Made by a program: the position numbers and the translations under genes. This document shows, in pieces, positions 24,113-33,317 of a stretch of 38,500 bases of DNA (positions within the stretch are counted from its first letter, which is position 1; the number at the start of each line of letters is the position of its first letter). The DNA is from an uncultured Eubacterium sp. Lineage in GTDB: Bacteria > Bacillota_A > Clostridia > Lachnospirales > Lachnospiraceae. The stretch is from positions 1 through 38,500 of the forward strand of contig CAOKJJ010000025.1 in the NCBI GenBank assembly GCA_948468465.1, given 5' to 3'. The notes below the pieces were generated by a model. It did not search any database. It was not told where the DNA came from and saw only the letters and a list, made by a program, of their open reading frames with translations.

Positions 24113-24478
24113 TCAGACACCAAGCGCTTTATTTACAATTTCAATAAACTGCTTTTCATTAAATGGCTTTACAATAAAATCTTTCGCTCCGGCTTTTAGT
24201 GCATCCATAATAATCAGCTCCTGGCCGATTGCCGAATTGATTACAATGGAAGCCTGCGGATCGATTTCCAGCAACTTTTTTAACAATGTCAGGTCTGTAT
24301 TATCCGGCAGCGTAATATCCAGCAAAGTCAAATCCGGCTTTTTCTCCTGAAACATCTCCAATGCCGCGGCAGCTGTCGCTGCTTCTATAATGTTATCATA
24401 ACCTGCGTTTTGCAGCGTCTTTTTCGCAAGCACCCTGGCAAACCTCGCATCATCAACTACGAGAATCAGCTTCTCCAT
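24113..24478 (-). CDS. CheY-like single-domain response regulator
   Basis: A 121-residue receiver domain without an output domain. The acidic pocket D9-D10, phosphoacceptor D54 in LTLLDITLP, S82 at the switch Thr/Ser position and K104 in FIVKPF are all present. The start at 24478 follows GGAGG with 7 nt spacing. It lies 9 bp after the GGDEF/EAL gene and 34 bp before cheC. It probably passes a phosphorylation signal between a kinase outside the window and the CheC phosphatase. Confidence 0.9.
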   Translation of the reverse strand: MEKLILVVDDARFARVLAKKTLQNAGYDNIIEAATAAAALEMFQEKKPDLTLLDITLPDNTDLTLLKKLLEIDPQASIVINSAIGQELIIMDALKAGAKDFIVKPFNEKQFIEIVNKALGV

Positions 24479-24502
24479 ATAATATCCTCCCATTTTCTGT
24501 AT

Positions 24503-26278
24503 TTATTTATGCAGTTCTTCCTGTCTGCGCACACTGATTGCCTTTGGCTTTTCCTCCAGGCACCGTTCATATTCTGATACCGGCATAGGACGGTAAAAAT
24601 AAAACCCCTGGGCATTCCGGCAGCCTATCGACAATAAAAATTCAGCCTGCTCAATCGTCTCCACGCCTTCTACAATGACATCCAGGCCCAGCCGTTTTGC
24701 CATTTCTACAATCGACTGCAAAATAATCATCCCGCGCCTGTCATCCGAAGAGGTCGGAAGAAATTTTAAATCCATTTTTAACACATCCACCGGGATTTCC
24801 CGCAAAGAATTTAAAGAAGAATACCCGCTTCCAAAATCATCCATCAGGACATGAAAATGATTTTCCTGCAACAGCTTCGCCAGATTATGCAGCTGCATAT
24901 TATCTGATACAAACGCACTCTCCGTCAGTTCAAAAGAAATCAGATCATGCGGCACATCAAACTCTTCCACACACGCCTTAATCTGTTCCAGCAAATTGGG
25001 ATTATATAAATCCGTTCGGGATACATTGACAGAAATCGGATATACCGTTTTTCCCTCATCCAGCCATCTGCGAATCATCCTGCAGGTCATACGAAGCATA
25101 AAATCATCCAGCTCTGAAATAAAACCATTTTTCTCAAATACTGGAATAAACTCACCAGGCGATATCCTTCCATAAGACGGATGCGTCCACCGCACAAGCG
25201 CTTCCGAACCAATGATCTTTCCCGTATCCATCTCGCATTTAGGCTGCAGATACAGCTCAAACTGCTCCGTTTCCAGCGCTTTTTTCATTTCCGCTGTAAT
25301 AATCTGCTCCATAAGTTCTTTCTTACGGATTACACTGTCATAATAAGCAACATGATTCACATAACTGTTTTTCACCATCCGCTGAGCCGACGCAGCCCTG
25401 TCCATCATTGTTGAAACTGCGGTCTGTTCCCTGCGGTCTTCTTCACTTGTAATATAAACGCCAAACGACATCATCATATCAAACTTAATCGGATATACAT
25501 GCAAAGACGCCTGTAGGAAATCAATAAGCTCCTGTATGCTGCCGTCATCTGCAGGCATGCAGATACAAAACATATCCGAAGATATTCTGCAGTATGTACT
25601 GATTTCCAGAATCGGACCCGCCCATTCCTGAATCTTTACACCGATATACCGCAGTATGTTATCCCCTTCTTTTGTTCCATACATTTGATTAATAATGCGA
25701 AATTTATCTATATCCATGCGGATTACCGCATAATTTTGATCCGGATGCGACTGTATCATTTTCTCTGTCATCTGCATAAAGCTTTCCAGATTCGGCATAT
25801 GCGTCAAAGGATCTTTCGCCAGTAAAAATTTTAATTTCTGCACCGTTTCCAGTTCCTGCTCCGCATTCGTAAACGTAATAAGCGCACGCTCTTTTTCCCC
25901 ATCCTCACCCGCATAGCAGACCAGACCGACACGATACCATTCATAGGTATGCGCTTTCACATAAAATCTTGCATTAATACTCCGGTTTTCTCCTGCTTTC
26001 AGATCAGAAAAATCAAAAAAATCCTTCAGTAAAGCAATATCATCCCTCAATACAACCTTACTGTAATCTTTATTATTCTTATCTTTTTCATTCTGCCAGT
26101 CTCCATATACATGCCGCCGCTGCGCAGGATCTATATAACATTGTTTTGTCTTAAAATTATATTCTACAATAAAGGAATGTGTTTGTTCCAGTATTCTGCT
26201 GTCCCTTAACAGCTCCGCCTCATTTAAGCGGTTCTGATTCATGGCCTGCAGGCTTTCATTGCTTTCCTGATTATTCAT
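24503..26278 (-). CDS. PAS-like/GGDEF/EAL protein, probable c-di-GMP phosphodiesterase
   Basis: A 591-residue cytoplasmic regulator. The N-terminal PAS-like sensory region (about 28-142) is followed by a GGDEF domain (about 150-320), in which the signature is degenerate (ISSDMF at 232-237), so cyclase activity is unlikely. The EAL domain (about 325-575) keeps its catalytic residues: E359 in SEAL, the DDFGSGYSS loop at 480-488, K501 in LKMDL, E537 in EGVET and QGF at 557-559. The protein probably hydrolyses c-di-GMP, perhaps with the degenerate GGDEF sensing GTP. No transmembrane segment is seen. It heads the operon with the receiver and CheC genes. The 167 bp upstream hold no gene. Confidence 0.9.
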   Translation of the reverse strand: MNNQESNESLQAMNQNRLNEAELLRDSRILEQTHSFIVEYNFKTKQCYIDPAQRRHVYGDWQNEKDKNNKDYSKVVLRDDIALLKDFFDFSDLKAGENRSINARFYVKAHTYEWYRVGLVCYAGEDGEKERALITFTNAEQELETVQKLKFLLAKDPLTHMPNLESFMQMTEKMIQSHPDQNYAVIRMDIDKFRIINQMYGTKEGDNILRYIGVKIQEWAGPILEISTYCRISSDMFCICMPADDGSIQELIDFLQASLHVYPIKFDMMMSFGVYITSEEDRREQTAVSTMMDRAASAQRMVKNSYVNHVAYYDSVIRKKELMEQIITAEMKKALETEQFELYLQPKCEMDTGKIIGSEALVRWTHPSYGRISPGEFIPVFEKNGFISELDDFMLRMTCRMIRRWLDEGKTVYPISVNVSRTDLYNPNLLEQIKACVEEFDVPHDLISFELTESAFVSDNMQLHNLAKLLQENHFHVLMDDFGSGYSSLNSLREIPVDVLKMDLKFLPTSSDDRRGMIILQSIVEMAKRLGLDVIVEGVETIEQAEFLLSIGCRNAQGFYFYRPMPVSEYERCLEEKPKAISVRRQEELHK

Positions 26279-26445
26279 GCTTTATCCTCCCTGAACAACA
26301 TGGTTTCTTTTTGTAAAATATTTATATAAACTTGCCGTAACAACCGCAAAAAACAACTTTCTTTTTGGCAATAACTTATAATCAGTTTAGCACCTGCAGA
26401 AAACAATGTCAATAATCGGTAAAGCTTTATTTTGCCAATAAACGG

Positions 26446-27528
26446 TTATACGCCGTGGTTCAATACAAGAGTACTATATAAAAACAGCACCTCACAACCT
26501 TCAAAATCCACAAACTGCCCTAAAACCTCCGGCCGGATATAACGGATATCCACAAGTGTTATTCGTTCATATCCGCTGACCAGAAGCGGCGCTATTGCCG
26601 AGCCAAAGGAATCCCGAAAAATTACAAGCTTTTTTTGATTCCCCGCTTTTGGATTTTCTATTGTAAGCAAAGACAAAGGGCCTGATAAAAAGATCTCATA
26701 AGGATCTTTACCAGACGCCTTTTCCATATCATATACTGTCATCTGCTTTCCGTTCTGCCAATCATATACTATGCACTGATCTATTGCTTCTCCTGTCAGA
26801 TATTTCAGTGTATCCGCTTCTTTAGAAAGTGCATACTGCCCATCATAAGCTCCATAAAATTTTTGTGCCAGCGTATGCACTTTATAATCATTTTCCAATT
26901 GTGTACCCATACGTTCCGCCAGCCTGTCCGCAACATCCGTAATCTTTTCCTGCCGCCAATGCGGGTCTGTCTTATAATAATCCTCTTTTTCCAAAAGATC
27001 AGAAATCGGGATATATTCGGCAAAATGTGCCTCCCTCTTCATGATATTTTCAAATTCCTCATAATCCATTGACAAATGACCGCTCTCTTTTGCCAAAAAA
27101 CAATTTTTATCTGGAATCACTGATAAATAAACAGCATTTTCTTCTGACAAATATTTTGTACAGACAGATGCAAACTGCCCTGCCGCCTGTATCAAAGAGT
27201 TCTTATGCATCGGATATTCCATCTTGGCAAAAAATCCATTTGAAACATACAGTCCCTGCTGGTCCTGCAATTGAAAGACATGCGCTGACATACCTGTCTG
27301 AATCATACGCAGCCGTTCACGAAATGGAAACGTATCAAGCGCATAAGCTTCAAAATCAGACATAAACTGTCCGCTTTTTACCGTTTCTGCGGACAGTTTT
27401 GGCGCTGCGGCCAAGTACCGGCGTTCACTATAGGAATACTTTGGTTTTTCCAGTAATAAACAAAACAGACATCCCGCGGCTAAAAACAGGGCTGCCATAC
27501 TGCAAATAATTATATGCTGTCTTCGCAC
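26446..27528 (-). CDS. DHHW family protein (AlgJ-like surface acylation)
   Basis: A 360-residue secreted or membrane-anchored protein with an N-terminal signal-anchor (about 5-26). The TDPHW motif at 187-191 corresponds to the family's TDxHW signature, and RDSFGSA near residue 310 supplies the nucleophile serine of an SGNH-like fold. Such proteins accept acyl groups from an MBOAT partner and transfer them to cell-surface polysaccharide. I chose a GTG start at 27528, 7 nt after AGGAGG; the longer ATG frame has no such site. It follows the MBOAT gene on the same strand, but a repeat copy is inserted in the 287-bp gap. Confidence 0.82.
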   Translation of the reverse strand: MRRQHIIICSMAALFLAAGCLFCLLLEKPKYSYSERRYLAAAPKLSAETVKSGQFMSDFEAYALDTFPFRERLRMIQTGMSAHVFQLQDQQGLYVSNGFFAKMEYPMHKNSLIQAAGQFASVCTKYLSEENAVYLSVIPDKNCFLAKESGHLSMDYEEFENIMKREAHFAEYIPISDLLEKEDYYKTDPHWRQEKITDVADRLAERMGTQLENDYKVHTLAQKFYGAYDGQYALSKEADTLKYLTGEAIDQCIVYDWQNGKQMTVYDMEKASGKDPYEIFLSGPLSLLTIENPKAGNQKKLVIFRDSFGSAIAPLLVSGYERITLVDIRYIRPEVLGQFVDFEGCEVLFLYSTLVLNHGV

Positions 27529-27727
27529 AACGATACCTCCTATTTCTTTCTGACTTTTACTGCAGTTGCTTGACAATGTGTTGCGTTTTTGTATTGGCCA
27601 TTTCCCCCTCACCCGACTGTTTTTCTCAGGCTTTACATGTAAATTCATGAACATTTATGAAAGAACCTGCAGACGTTAACATCTTACAAAAGATTCAAAT
27701 GACTGCGAAAAAATACCAGCTGTAATA

Positions 27728-27797
27728 ATTCTTAACATTCTGGAGTAGGAGCCAAAATCCAGGCCCCGCCCCTCATCCAGCGTCCGGATAGCCAACA
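27728..27797. repeat. Intergenic repeat family II, copy 3
   Basis: About 70 bp nearly identical to 53-118, from TTCTTAACATTCTGGAGTAG to GCGTCCGGATAGCC. The left arm of the opening hairpin is missing here. It sits between the MBOAT stop codon and the DHHW gene, splitting what is normally a compact operon. The remaining intergenic bases to 27528 hold no gene. Confidence 0.75.
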
Positions 27798-27815
27798 AAC
27801 AAACGCACCACAATC

Positions 27816-29222
27816 TCAAAATCGAAAGTACAAAAACGGATGAAAGGTGCTGTTCACAAGATATGCGCATACTACAACCATCAGAAAAAGCAGCACCGCT
27901 GGCTCCACAGCATTCCAAATCTTCCCACAAACTGGCCGTTTCAAAATAATGCCCGACAAATAAGGCATACATGGCACGGCCCCTAATACTGCTGCCAGAA
28001 GCACTCCTTTATAACTGCGCAGATAATACAGCGTTTCTTTTGAAACCAGCGGCAGGCTGCCTGCCCCGAACATCCCTTTGATATCAGAACATGCCTGTTC
28101 CATATTCCGGGCATGAAAAATTACAAAACTTATGAGAATGAAAAACATAAAATAGATATGAGAACCTATGCCGCTTTTTTTCATCAGTATCTTTTCCGCG
28201 CATATAAGTACTGCAAACAATAATCCCCATACAAGGAAATTCCACTCTGCCCCATGCCATAATCCAGTCAATATCCAGACAATAAAAATATTTACCATCT
28301 GCCGTGCGCGTCCTTTGCGGCTGCCTCCCAGCGGAATATAGACATAGTCCCGAAACCAGGAGCCAAGCGATATGTGCCAGCGCCTCCAAAATTCAGTAAT
28401 ACTTCCGGATATAAAAGGCATGTGAAAGTTTTTCGGAAAATAAAATCCAAATATTCTTCCAAGACCGGACGCCATATCACTGTAACCAGAAAAATCAAAA
28501 TAAATATAAAGCGTACAGCTGACCGCATAGATCCAGTAAAACAGCACCGATTTTTCCTGCGAAGCCCGAAAAATGCTGCATAGCTGCGCCAACTGATCAG
28601 CCAGCAATACTTTTTTTGCCAGCCCGATCACAAAATATCGGATTCCCCAGGCTGCCATAGCGAACGAAGTACGACGGCCGGTGCCTGATGTTCCATCCGT
28701 TCCGATCTGGCCTGCGATATCTGCATAACGAACGATCGGTCCTGCAATTAACTGCGGAAACATCGTAATATAAACAGCCAGATGCACAATATTTTTCTGG
28801 GCGCTCTCCCCTCTGTAAACATCGACCGTATAGCTGATCAGCTGAAACGTATAAAAGCTAATGCCGATCGGAAGGGAAACTTGAATGAACGAAAACTCCC
28901 GTCCGATCAATCGGTTGAAATTTATGAGGATGAAATTGGCATACTTAAAATACAGCAAAAAAGAAAGGCTGACACAGACCGATAACAGGCATAACATACG
29001 CCCTGTCTTTTTTTCTTTGTATTTTTCTATCAGTAAACCAAAGGCATAGGCGGACACGATGCTTATTCCCATAATGGGCACCTGCTGTGGTTCTCCCCAC
29101 GCATAAAAAAACAGGCTGCACAAAAGCAGAACTGCATTCTGATACTTTCCCGGCACTAAAAAGTACAAAGCAGCCGTTATCGGTAAAAAATAAAATAAAA
29201 ATGTAATACTTGAAAAAACCAT
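27816..29222 (-). CDS. MBOAT family O-acyltransferase (AlgI-like)
   Basis: A 468-residue multi-pass membrane O-acyltransferase that moves acyl groups, usually acetyl, across the membrane for surface polymer modification. Signatures include SITEFWRRWHISLGSWFRDYVYIPLGGSRKG and the catalytic histidine in LTGLWHGAEWN. About eleven hydrophobic segments are present. The start overlaps the stop of the DUF4358 lipoprotein gene by one base (TAATG), so the two are coupled. The DHHW protein downstream is the likely extracytoplasmic partner. Confidence 0.92.
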   Translation of the reverse strand: MVFSSITFLFYFLPITAALYFLVPGKYQNAVLLLCSLFFYAWGEPQQVPIMGISIVSAYAFGLLIEKYKEKKTGRMLCLLSVCVSLSFLLYFKYANFILINFNRLIGREFSFIQVSLPIGISFYTFQLISYTVDVYRGESAQKNIVHLAVYITMFPQLIAGPIVRYADIAGQIGTDGTSGTGRRTSFAMAAWGIRYFVIGLAKKVLLADQLAQLCSIFRASQEKSVLFYWIYAVSCTLYIYFDFSGYSDMASGLGRIFGFYFPKNFHMPFISGSITEFWRRWHISLGSWFRDYVYIPLGGSRKGRARQMVNIFIVWILTGLWHGAEWNFLVWGLLFAVLICAEKILMKKSGIGSHIYFMFFILISFVIFHARNMEQACSDIKGMFGAGSLPLVSKETLYYLRSYKGVLLAAVLGAVPCMPYLSGIILKRPVCGKIWNAVEPAVLLFLMVVVCAYLVNSTFHPFLYFRF

Positions 29223-29788
29223 TATCCAATCGGCGCTTCTGTTAAAATATTAGCGTCTTGAAAAACATTCATTGCTTTTGTTTTAAAAGTATCCATCATT
29301 TCTGCTTCACCATATGCCGTTATCACGTACGTACCGTCCACATCTATAACCAGCATCGTATCCGGTTGGCCGCATATCCATTGTTTTTCTGTCAGCGCAG
29401 TTTGAACTGCTTTTGCAAAATCATCCTGCGAAACGCCGTCTTTCAGCCGGTATGCCGCACCGGTAAACACATTTCCATTCATCATATGCACCATCGAAGC
29501 TGCGTCTGCGATGTTCGATACATATTCGGCCGGAAGTCCAAGCACCTGTTCCATCTCTTCCGTCTTATTTACATCAAACGTACCCGGTTCATCCGTTACC
29601 GCATGTTCCTGATCCCCTCCATACATGGCAAACTGTTCGTCTTGTGTATAGGTATCAGAGACAGCCCGCAGTACTTCTACAGCTTGTACGTATGCGGAAT
29701 CTTCCCCCATGTCCTGCAGATGATTTCCGCATGCACACAATACTGGCAGAAAAAAACAGGTCAGGCCTATCAGAGCTTTCTTTTTCAT
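29222..29788 (-). CDS. DUF4358 lipoprotein
   Basis: A 188-residue lipoprotein. Its N-terminus MKKKALIGLTCFFLPVLCAC is a signal peptide with a lipobox (LCAC, lipidated Cys about 20). The mature region matches the DUF4358 pattern: a helix containing MEQVLGLPAEYV, a short hydrophobic segment around GNVFTGAAYRL and a C-terminal VIDVDGTYVITAYG strand region. DUF4358 genes often accompany MBOAT/DHHW acylation operons; the molecular role is unknown. The ATG at 29788 gives a proper signal peptide, whereas the longer frame would hide it. The upstream leader contains an 11-bp hairpin and four 18-bp tandem repeats. Confidence 0.8.
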   Translation of the reverse strand: MKKKALIGLTCFFLPVLCACGNHLQDMGEDSAYVQAVEVLRAVSDTYTQDEQFAMYGGDQEHAVTDEPGTFDVNKTEEMEQVLGLPAEYVSNIADAASMVHMMNGNVFTGAAYRLKDGVSQDDFAKAVQTALTEKQWICGQPDTMLVIDVDGTYVITAYGEAEMMDTFKTKAMNVFQDANILTEAPIG

Positions 29789-29811
29789 CACTTTCTTCTC
29801 ACTTTCCGAAA

Positions 29812-29859
29812 CGTGTTTGAAAAATGCTTTCCGTGAGACATACCCTGATTTCAAACACG
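29812..29859 (-). promoter_or_regulatory. Leader hairpin upstream of DUF4358 gene
   Basis: A perfect 11-bp inverted repeat (CGTGTTTGAAA at 29812-29822 and its complement at 29849-29859) with a 26-nt loop, in the likely 5' leader of the lipoprotein gene. It may be an operator or an RNA hairpin. No T-tract follows. Confidence 0.5.
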
Positions 29860-29895
29860 CTCTAACTTGTGTAGAAAGTATTTTAACCAAAAGTG

Positions 29896-29967
29896 AGAAA
29901 AACTATTCCGATAAGAAAAACTATTTCGATTAGAAAAACTGTTCCTATAAGAAAAACTATTTCTGCA
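29896..29967. repeat. Four tandem 18-bp repeats
   Basis: Four head-to-tail units of 18 bp with consensus AGAAAAACTATTTCGATA, at 29896, 29914, 29932 and 29950. Each unit is slightly diverged. They lie upstream of the lipoprotein/MBOAT genes, next to a TAAAAT -10-like box at about 29875-29880 on the minus strand. The remaining bases to 30015 hold no gene. Confidence 0.85.
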
Positions 29968-30015
29968 ATGCAGTATACTAAGTGCCGCAAACTGAAGCTG
30001 TATTTGTCTGACAGG

Positions 30016-30513
30016 CTACCTATTGGCTATCCAAAGCACCCCTACGAGCAGAAGCATGACTGACGCTCCAAGCAGCAGTATCGTATTTAAAACAGCATGC
30101 ACCTTTCTTTTCCATATTTTCGAACATATCCAAAAAATACCTAAGCCGATCAAGCCTCCGAACGTATTTGTCAGCAGATCAGTGATATCACTGACCCCTG
30201 CTGCAAATACGAATTGAAGAATTTCAAGCGCAAGACTTGTAAAAAAGGATGGTGCAAGCCGCTGTACCCAATTTTTTGACGCTGCCATCATACTCGAAAA
30301 AACGCCAAAAGGAACAAATATCAGGACATTATTTACGATTTCTGAAACATCGATGCTGTCGTTTACCACAGCGGAACCTGCAAACGGAATCAAATTTACA
30401 CTTCGGATTTGACCTGTATTTGAAAATGGTATTTGCATTTTAAATAGAATAATCCATATTAGCGCAGCAAAATATATACAAAATAAAATTTTAGTTAAAT
30501 TTTTATTCCCCAT
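30016..30513 (-). CDS. VanZ family membrane protein
   Basis: A 165-residue membrane protein with about four transmembrane segments. VanZ signatures are visible: RSVNLIPF near residue 37, EIVNNVLIFVPFGVF, ALEILQF and DITDLLTNTFGGLIG. VanZ proteins are linked to glycopeptide tolerance or envelope stress, but most homologues have no defined role. The start at 30513 has AGGAG 6 nt upstream. It is the last gene of the GntR-ABC operon, 25 bp after the permease. Confidence 0.85.
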   Translation of the reverse strand: MGNKNLTKILFCIYFAALIWIILFKMQIPFSNTGQIRSVNLIPFAGSAVVNDSIDVSEIVNNVLIFVPFGVFSSMMAASKNWVQRLAPSFFTSLALEILQFVFAAGVSDITDLLTNTFGGLIGLGIFWICSKIWKRKVHAVLNTILLLGASVMLLLVGVLWIANR

Positions 30514-30538
30514 TTTCACTCCTAATCGTACAAATATA

Positions 30539-32440
30539 TTATCCTTTTGTTCCTTGTGATTCTGCCCTGGATTTTTCAGAAAGATACCCAAGCTCCTGCA
30601 GTTTTTCAATGATATGCGTATTGTCTTGATTTACGAATATAAACGTTTCTCCGTCTTTTTCGTTACCTCCGATCTGCAGGTTGTAAATTCCGGTGTTCGA
30701 AACATTGATATATCCTGCTTCATCCCTGATATCCAGCGTCAGACATCCAATATCCGTTTCGCTCGTTTCGCTCGTATCCGCATACATTGCACTTTCATCT
30801 GTTTCATCACTTTCATCCGCGTCACTGGCTGCCTTTTTACTGTTCACATCCAAAATAACCGCTTCATAGAGCTGTTTGGCATCCGCTTCTGTAATTCTTA
30901 TTTCCTGACTCGTACCATCAGGCAGATAGTCTTGCCAGATTCCCCCATATACTTCAATGTCCGGATAATGAATGCCAAAATATTGTTTTAATATCAGTTC
31001 TGGATCAGCCGCATATGCCTGCAGCTGCTTTGATACGCTGTCAGGTTCGTTCGATATAGGTATTTCATACCTTCTTCTTAAAATCGAATCATCTTTTAAC
31101 AAATAATCAATGGTCAGATATTCACAATCGCCGCTGCGGTCCCTTGCAATTTTTTTATATTCCTTTTTCGAACGGATGATCTGGCTGTGAATGTCATGCA
31201 CCAGAGAAATTTCCTCCTGATTATTAGCGAGCAGCTCCAGACTGCCGCTCATTTTCGCTGCCTGTATCTCTTCCATAGACGGTATCTTTTTTTCCAATCC
31301 AACCACATCCAGATCCAATGCAAGATAACACACGCATATGACAGCAGTATAAATGACACATTCACGGATCTTTTGTTTTGTAAATATATGCACACTGCGC
31401 TCCAGCAGCATCTGTGCGATAAAAAAGACAATCAGGCCGGTTACGACCACGATGCACAAAATAACGAAAAATGATTTTGTATAAAACATACTGCTTAATA
31501 ATACCGCCATCAATGCTGACGTACAAATTGCCGCTCCCCACCTGAAAATCGGCTTCAGCCACTTGACGGTAATCACATCTCCAGCCGTTTCCAAATGTTT
31601 TTTCTCATACGTAACTACAGCGACGATTACAAATAATGCAGCAGCCGCAGCATAGCCCGGCAGCATATTCATATTATAAACAGCTTCTTCCAATCGCTCA
31701 TATACTGCAGTATGGCTGTTAACTCTTATCCGGCGCGAAAAATACAGGATAGGTGTAAACACCCCTATTCTGCTGCTTGACAGACTATACGACTCCAAGC
31801 CATAACATAACAGGCTAAGCATGGTTTCCAAAATCAATATGCATCCGTCATATAAAAAATTTATGATTAAATACATGACCGGCACAGCAAGTATATTGCC
31901 AACAAACATTAATACACAGACAGCCAGGCTGAAGAAAAATACATTTTCTACCGCTGCCGTAACCATCCAGAGCAAATAACACTGAACCACATCGCTGTCC
32001 AGCGCTCCATGCGCCACTCCTGCAGCCAGCCCCAGTAATGCTGACAGCATCGCCGGTATGATCAGAAACAACACTCCCGTTATATAGTTGGTCGTAAATA
32101 ACGAACGTCTGCTCACTGGAAATGCATGCATCATGTTAGAATTCCTGGCTGTAAACAAATAAGAAAATACATACATGGCGCATAGCAATGCAGCCAGGGC
32201 AAAAAATGGCACATAAGTACCCATTGCTTCCCATATATTTGAAATCATGATTTGTTTTAGCTGATTTGCAAGCTCCTCGCCCGAACTTGAAGCATACTTT
32301 ACCGTATCGGATAATGAAGCATAGATGTTTACAGGAATCGTCAGCAGATAAAAAAGCATGATCCCCGCCCACAGGCACCATCCTCCTGTCAGGTTTCGTT
32401 TCCATACGGATTTATTAAATAAGGATATCTTTGACTTCAT
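30539..32440 (-). CDS. ABC transporter permease
   Basis: A 633-residue integral membrane protein. The N-terminal half holds six or more transmembrane segments, including FALAALLCAMYVFSYLFTARNSNMMHAFPVSRRSLF, a motif common in ABC-2-type permeases. Two further segments lie at about 330-390, and a large extracytoplasmic region forms the C-terminus (about 395-633), with an Asp/Glu/Ser-rich stretch. The start at 32440 lies 26 bp inside the end of the ATPase gene, with GGAGG upstream. It probably exports a peptide or lipid-linked compound with the ATPase; the substrate is not evident. Confidence 0.82.
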   Translation of the reverse strand: MKSKISLFNKSVWKRNLTGGWCLWAGIMLFYLLTIPVNIYASLSDTVKYASSSGEELANQLKQIMISNIWEAMGTYVPFFALAALLCAMYVFSYLFTARNSNMMHAFPVSRRSLFTTNYITGVLFLIIPAMLSALLGLAAGVAHGALDSDVVQCYLLWMVTAAVENVFFFSLAVCVLMFVGNILAVPVMYLIINFLYDGCILILETMLSLLCYGLESYSLSSSRIGVFTPILYFSRRIRVNSHTAVYERLEEAVYNMNMLPGYAAAAALFVIVAVVTYEKKHLETAGDVITVKWLKPIFRWGAAICTSALMAVLLSSMFYTKSFFVILCIVVVTGLIVFFIAQMLLERSVHIFTKQKIRECVIYTAVICVCYLALDLDVVGLEKKIPSMEEIQAAKMSGSLELLANNQEEISLVHDIHSQIIRSKKEYKKIARDRSGDCEYLTIDYLLKDDSILRRRYEIPISNEPDSVSKQLQAYAADPELILKQYFGIHYPDIEVYGGIWQDYLPDGTSQEIRITEADAKQLYEAVILDVNSKKAASDADESDETDESAMYADTSETSETDIGCLTLDIRDEAGYINVSNTGIYNLQIGGNEKDGETFIFVNQDNTHIIEKLQELGYLSEKSRAESQGTKG

Positions 32441-33317
32441 ACTCAGCGCCTCCCAACTCATATATAAATATCTCTTCTAATGTCAGCGGAAGAATATCCA
32501 GTAAGATCGGCTTCAAAGAAGCTATCTGTGACCGGATGATCCCCTGTTCTCCACGAATAATCAGTGTATGCACCCTTCCTGCCTTTGACTGATGCAAGAT
32601 GTCGATTCCCGCAGGCAGCATTGGAAGTTCTTCAGTTTCAAACGCTACCTGGATCTTGGAAACGCTGCCCTGCAGATCATCCAGCGATTTCTCCATCATG
32701 ATTTTCCCATGATGCATAATTCCCACATGATCGCATACATCTTCCAATTCACGCAGGTTATGCGAGGACACTAACACCGTAGTTCCATGTTCCGCCACAT
32801 CGGACATTAAAAGGCTCCAAATCTGTCTGCGCATAACCGGATCCAGTCCATCGACCGGTTCATCCAGTATAAGCAGCTTCGGCCGGCAGCAGATCGCCAG
32901 CCAGAAAGCAGCCTGCTTCTGCATTCCTTTTGAAAGCCTGCGGATTGCACGCTTGCGGCTGATAGACGGAAAACATTCCTGCAGACGCTCAAACAATTCC
33001 ATATCAAAAGATGGATACAGATCTTTATAAAACCGCACCATATCTTTCAGATTGGACTGGTTAAAATAAAAAATGTCATCCGGAATATAAGCAATTTCTG
33101 CTTTTACAGCGGCATTTTCATAAACGATCTGCCCATCTACCCGTATTTCTCCTGCATCCTGGCGATAAGCGCCTGTAATATGCCGTATGATCGTAGATTT
33201 TCCCGCGCCGTTTGGCCCTACCAGTCCATAGATCGCTCCTTTTTTTACATGCATCGTTACCTGGTCCAGCGCCGTAAACTTTTCAAACCGTTTCGTTACG
33301 TTAATAACTTCTATCAT
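32415..33317 (-). CDS. ABC transporter ATP-binding protein
   Basis: A 300-residue ATPase with Walker A GPNGAGKST, the signature-like RLSKGMQKQAAFW, Walker B LLILDEPVDGLDP and a switch His in SSHNLRELEDVC. It powers the permease encoded next. The signature motif is LSKGM, not LSGGQ, which is common in the YtrB/DrrA-type exporter group. Its start overlaps the GntR gene by 4 bp. Confidence 0.93.
   Translation of the reverse strand: MIEVINVTKRFEKFTALDQVTMHVKKGAIYGLVGPNGAGKSTIIRHITGAYRQDAGEIRVDGQIVYENAAVKAEIAYIPDDIFYFNQSNLKDMVRFYKDLYPSFDMELFERLQECFPSISRKRAIRRLSKGMQKQAAFWLAICCRPKLLILDEPVDGLDPVMRRQIWSLLMSDVAEHGTTVLVSSHNLRELEDVCDHVGIMHHGKIMMEKSLDDLQGSVSKIQVAFETEELPMLPAGIDILHQSKAGRVHTLIIRGEQGIIRSQIASLKPILLDILPLTLEEIFIYELGGAEYEVKDILI

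Noticed and set aside
26340..26410. Sigma-28-type promoter before the GGDEF/EAL gene
   Set aside because: TAAA-N16-GCCAAAAA is seen on the minus strand, but spacing and the -10 (expected GCCGATAA) do not fit well enough.
29896..29967. CRISPR array
   Set aside because: The 18-bp units are directly adjacent with no spacers, and no cas gene is present.
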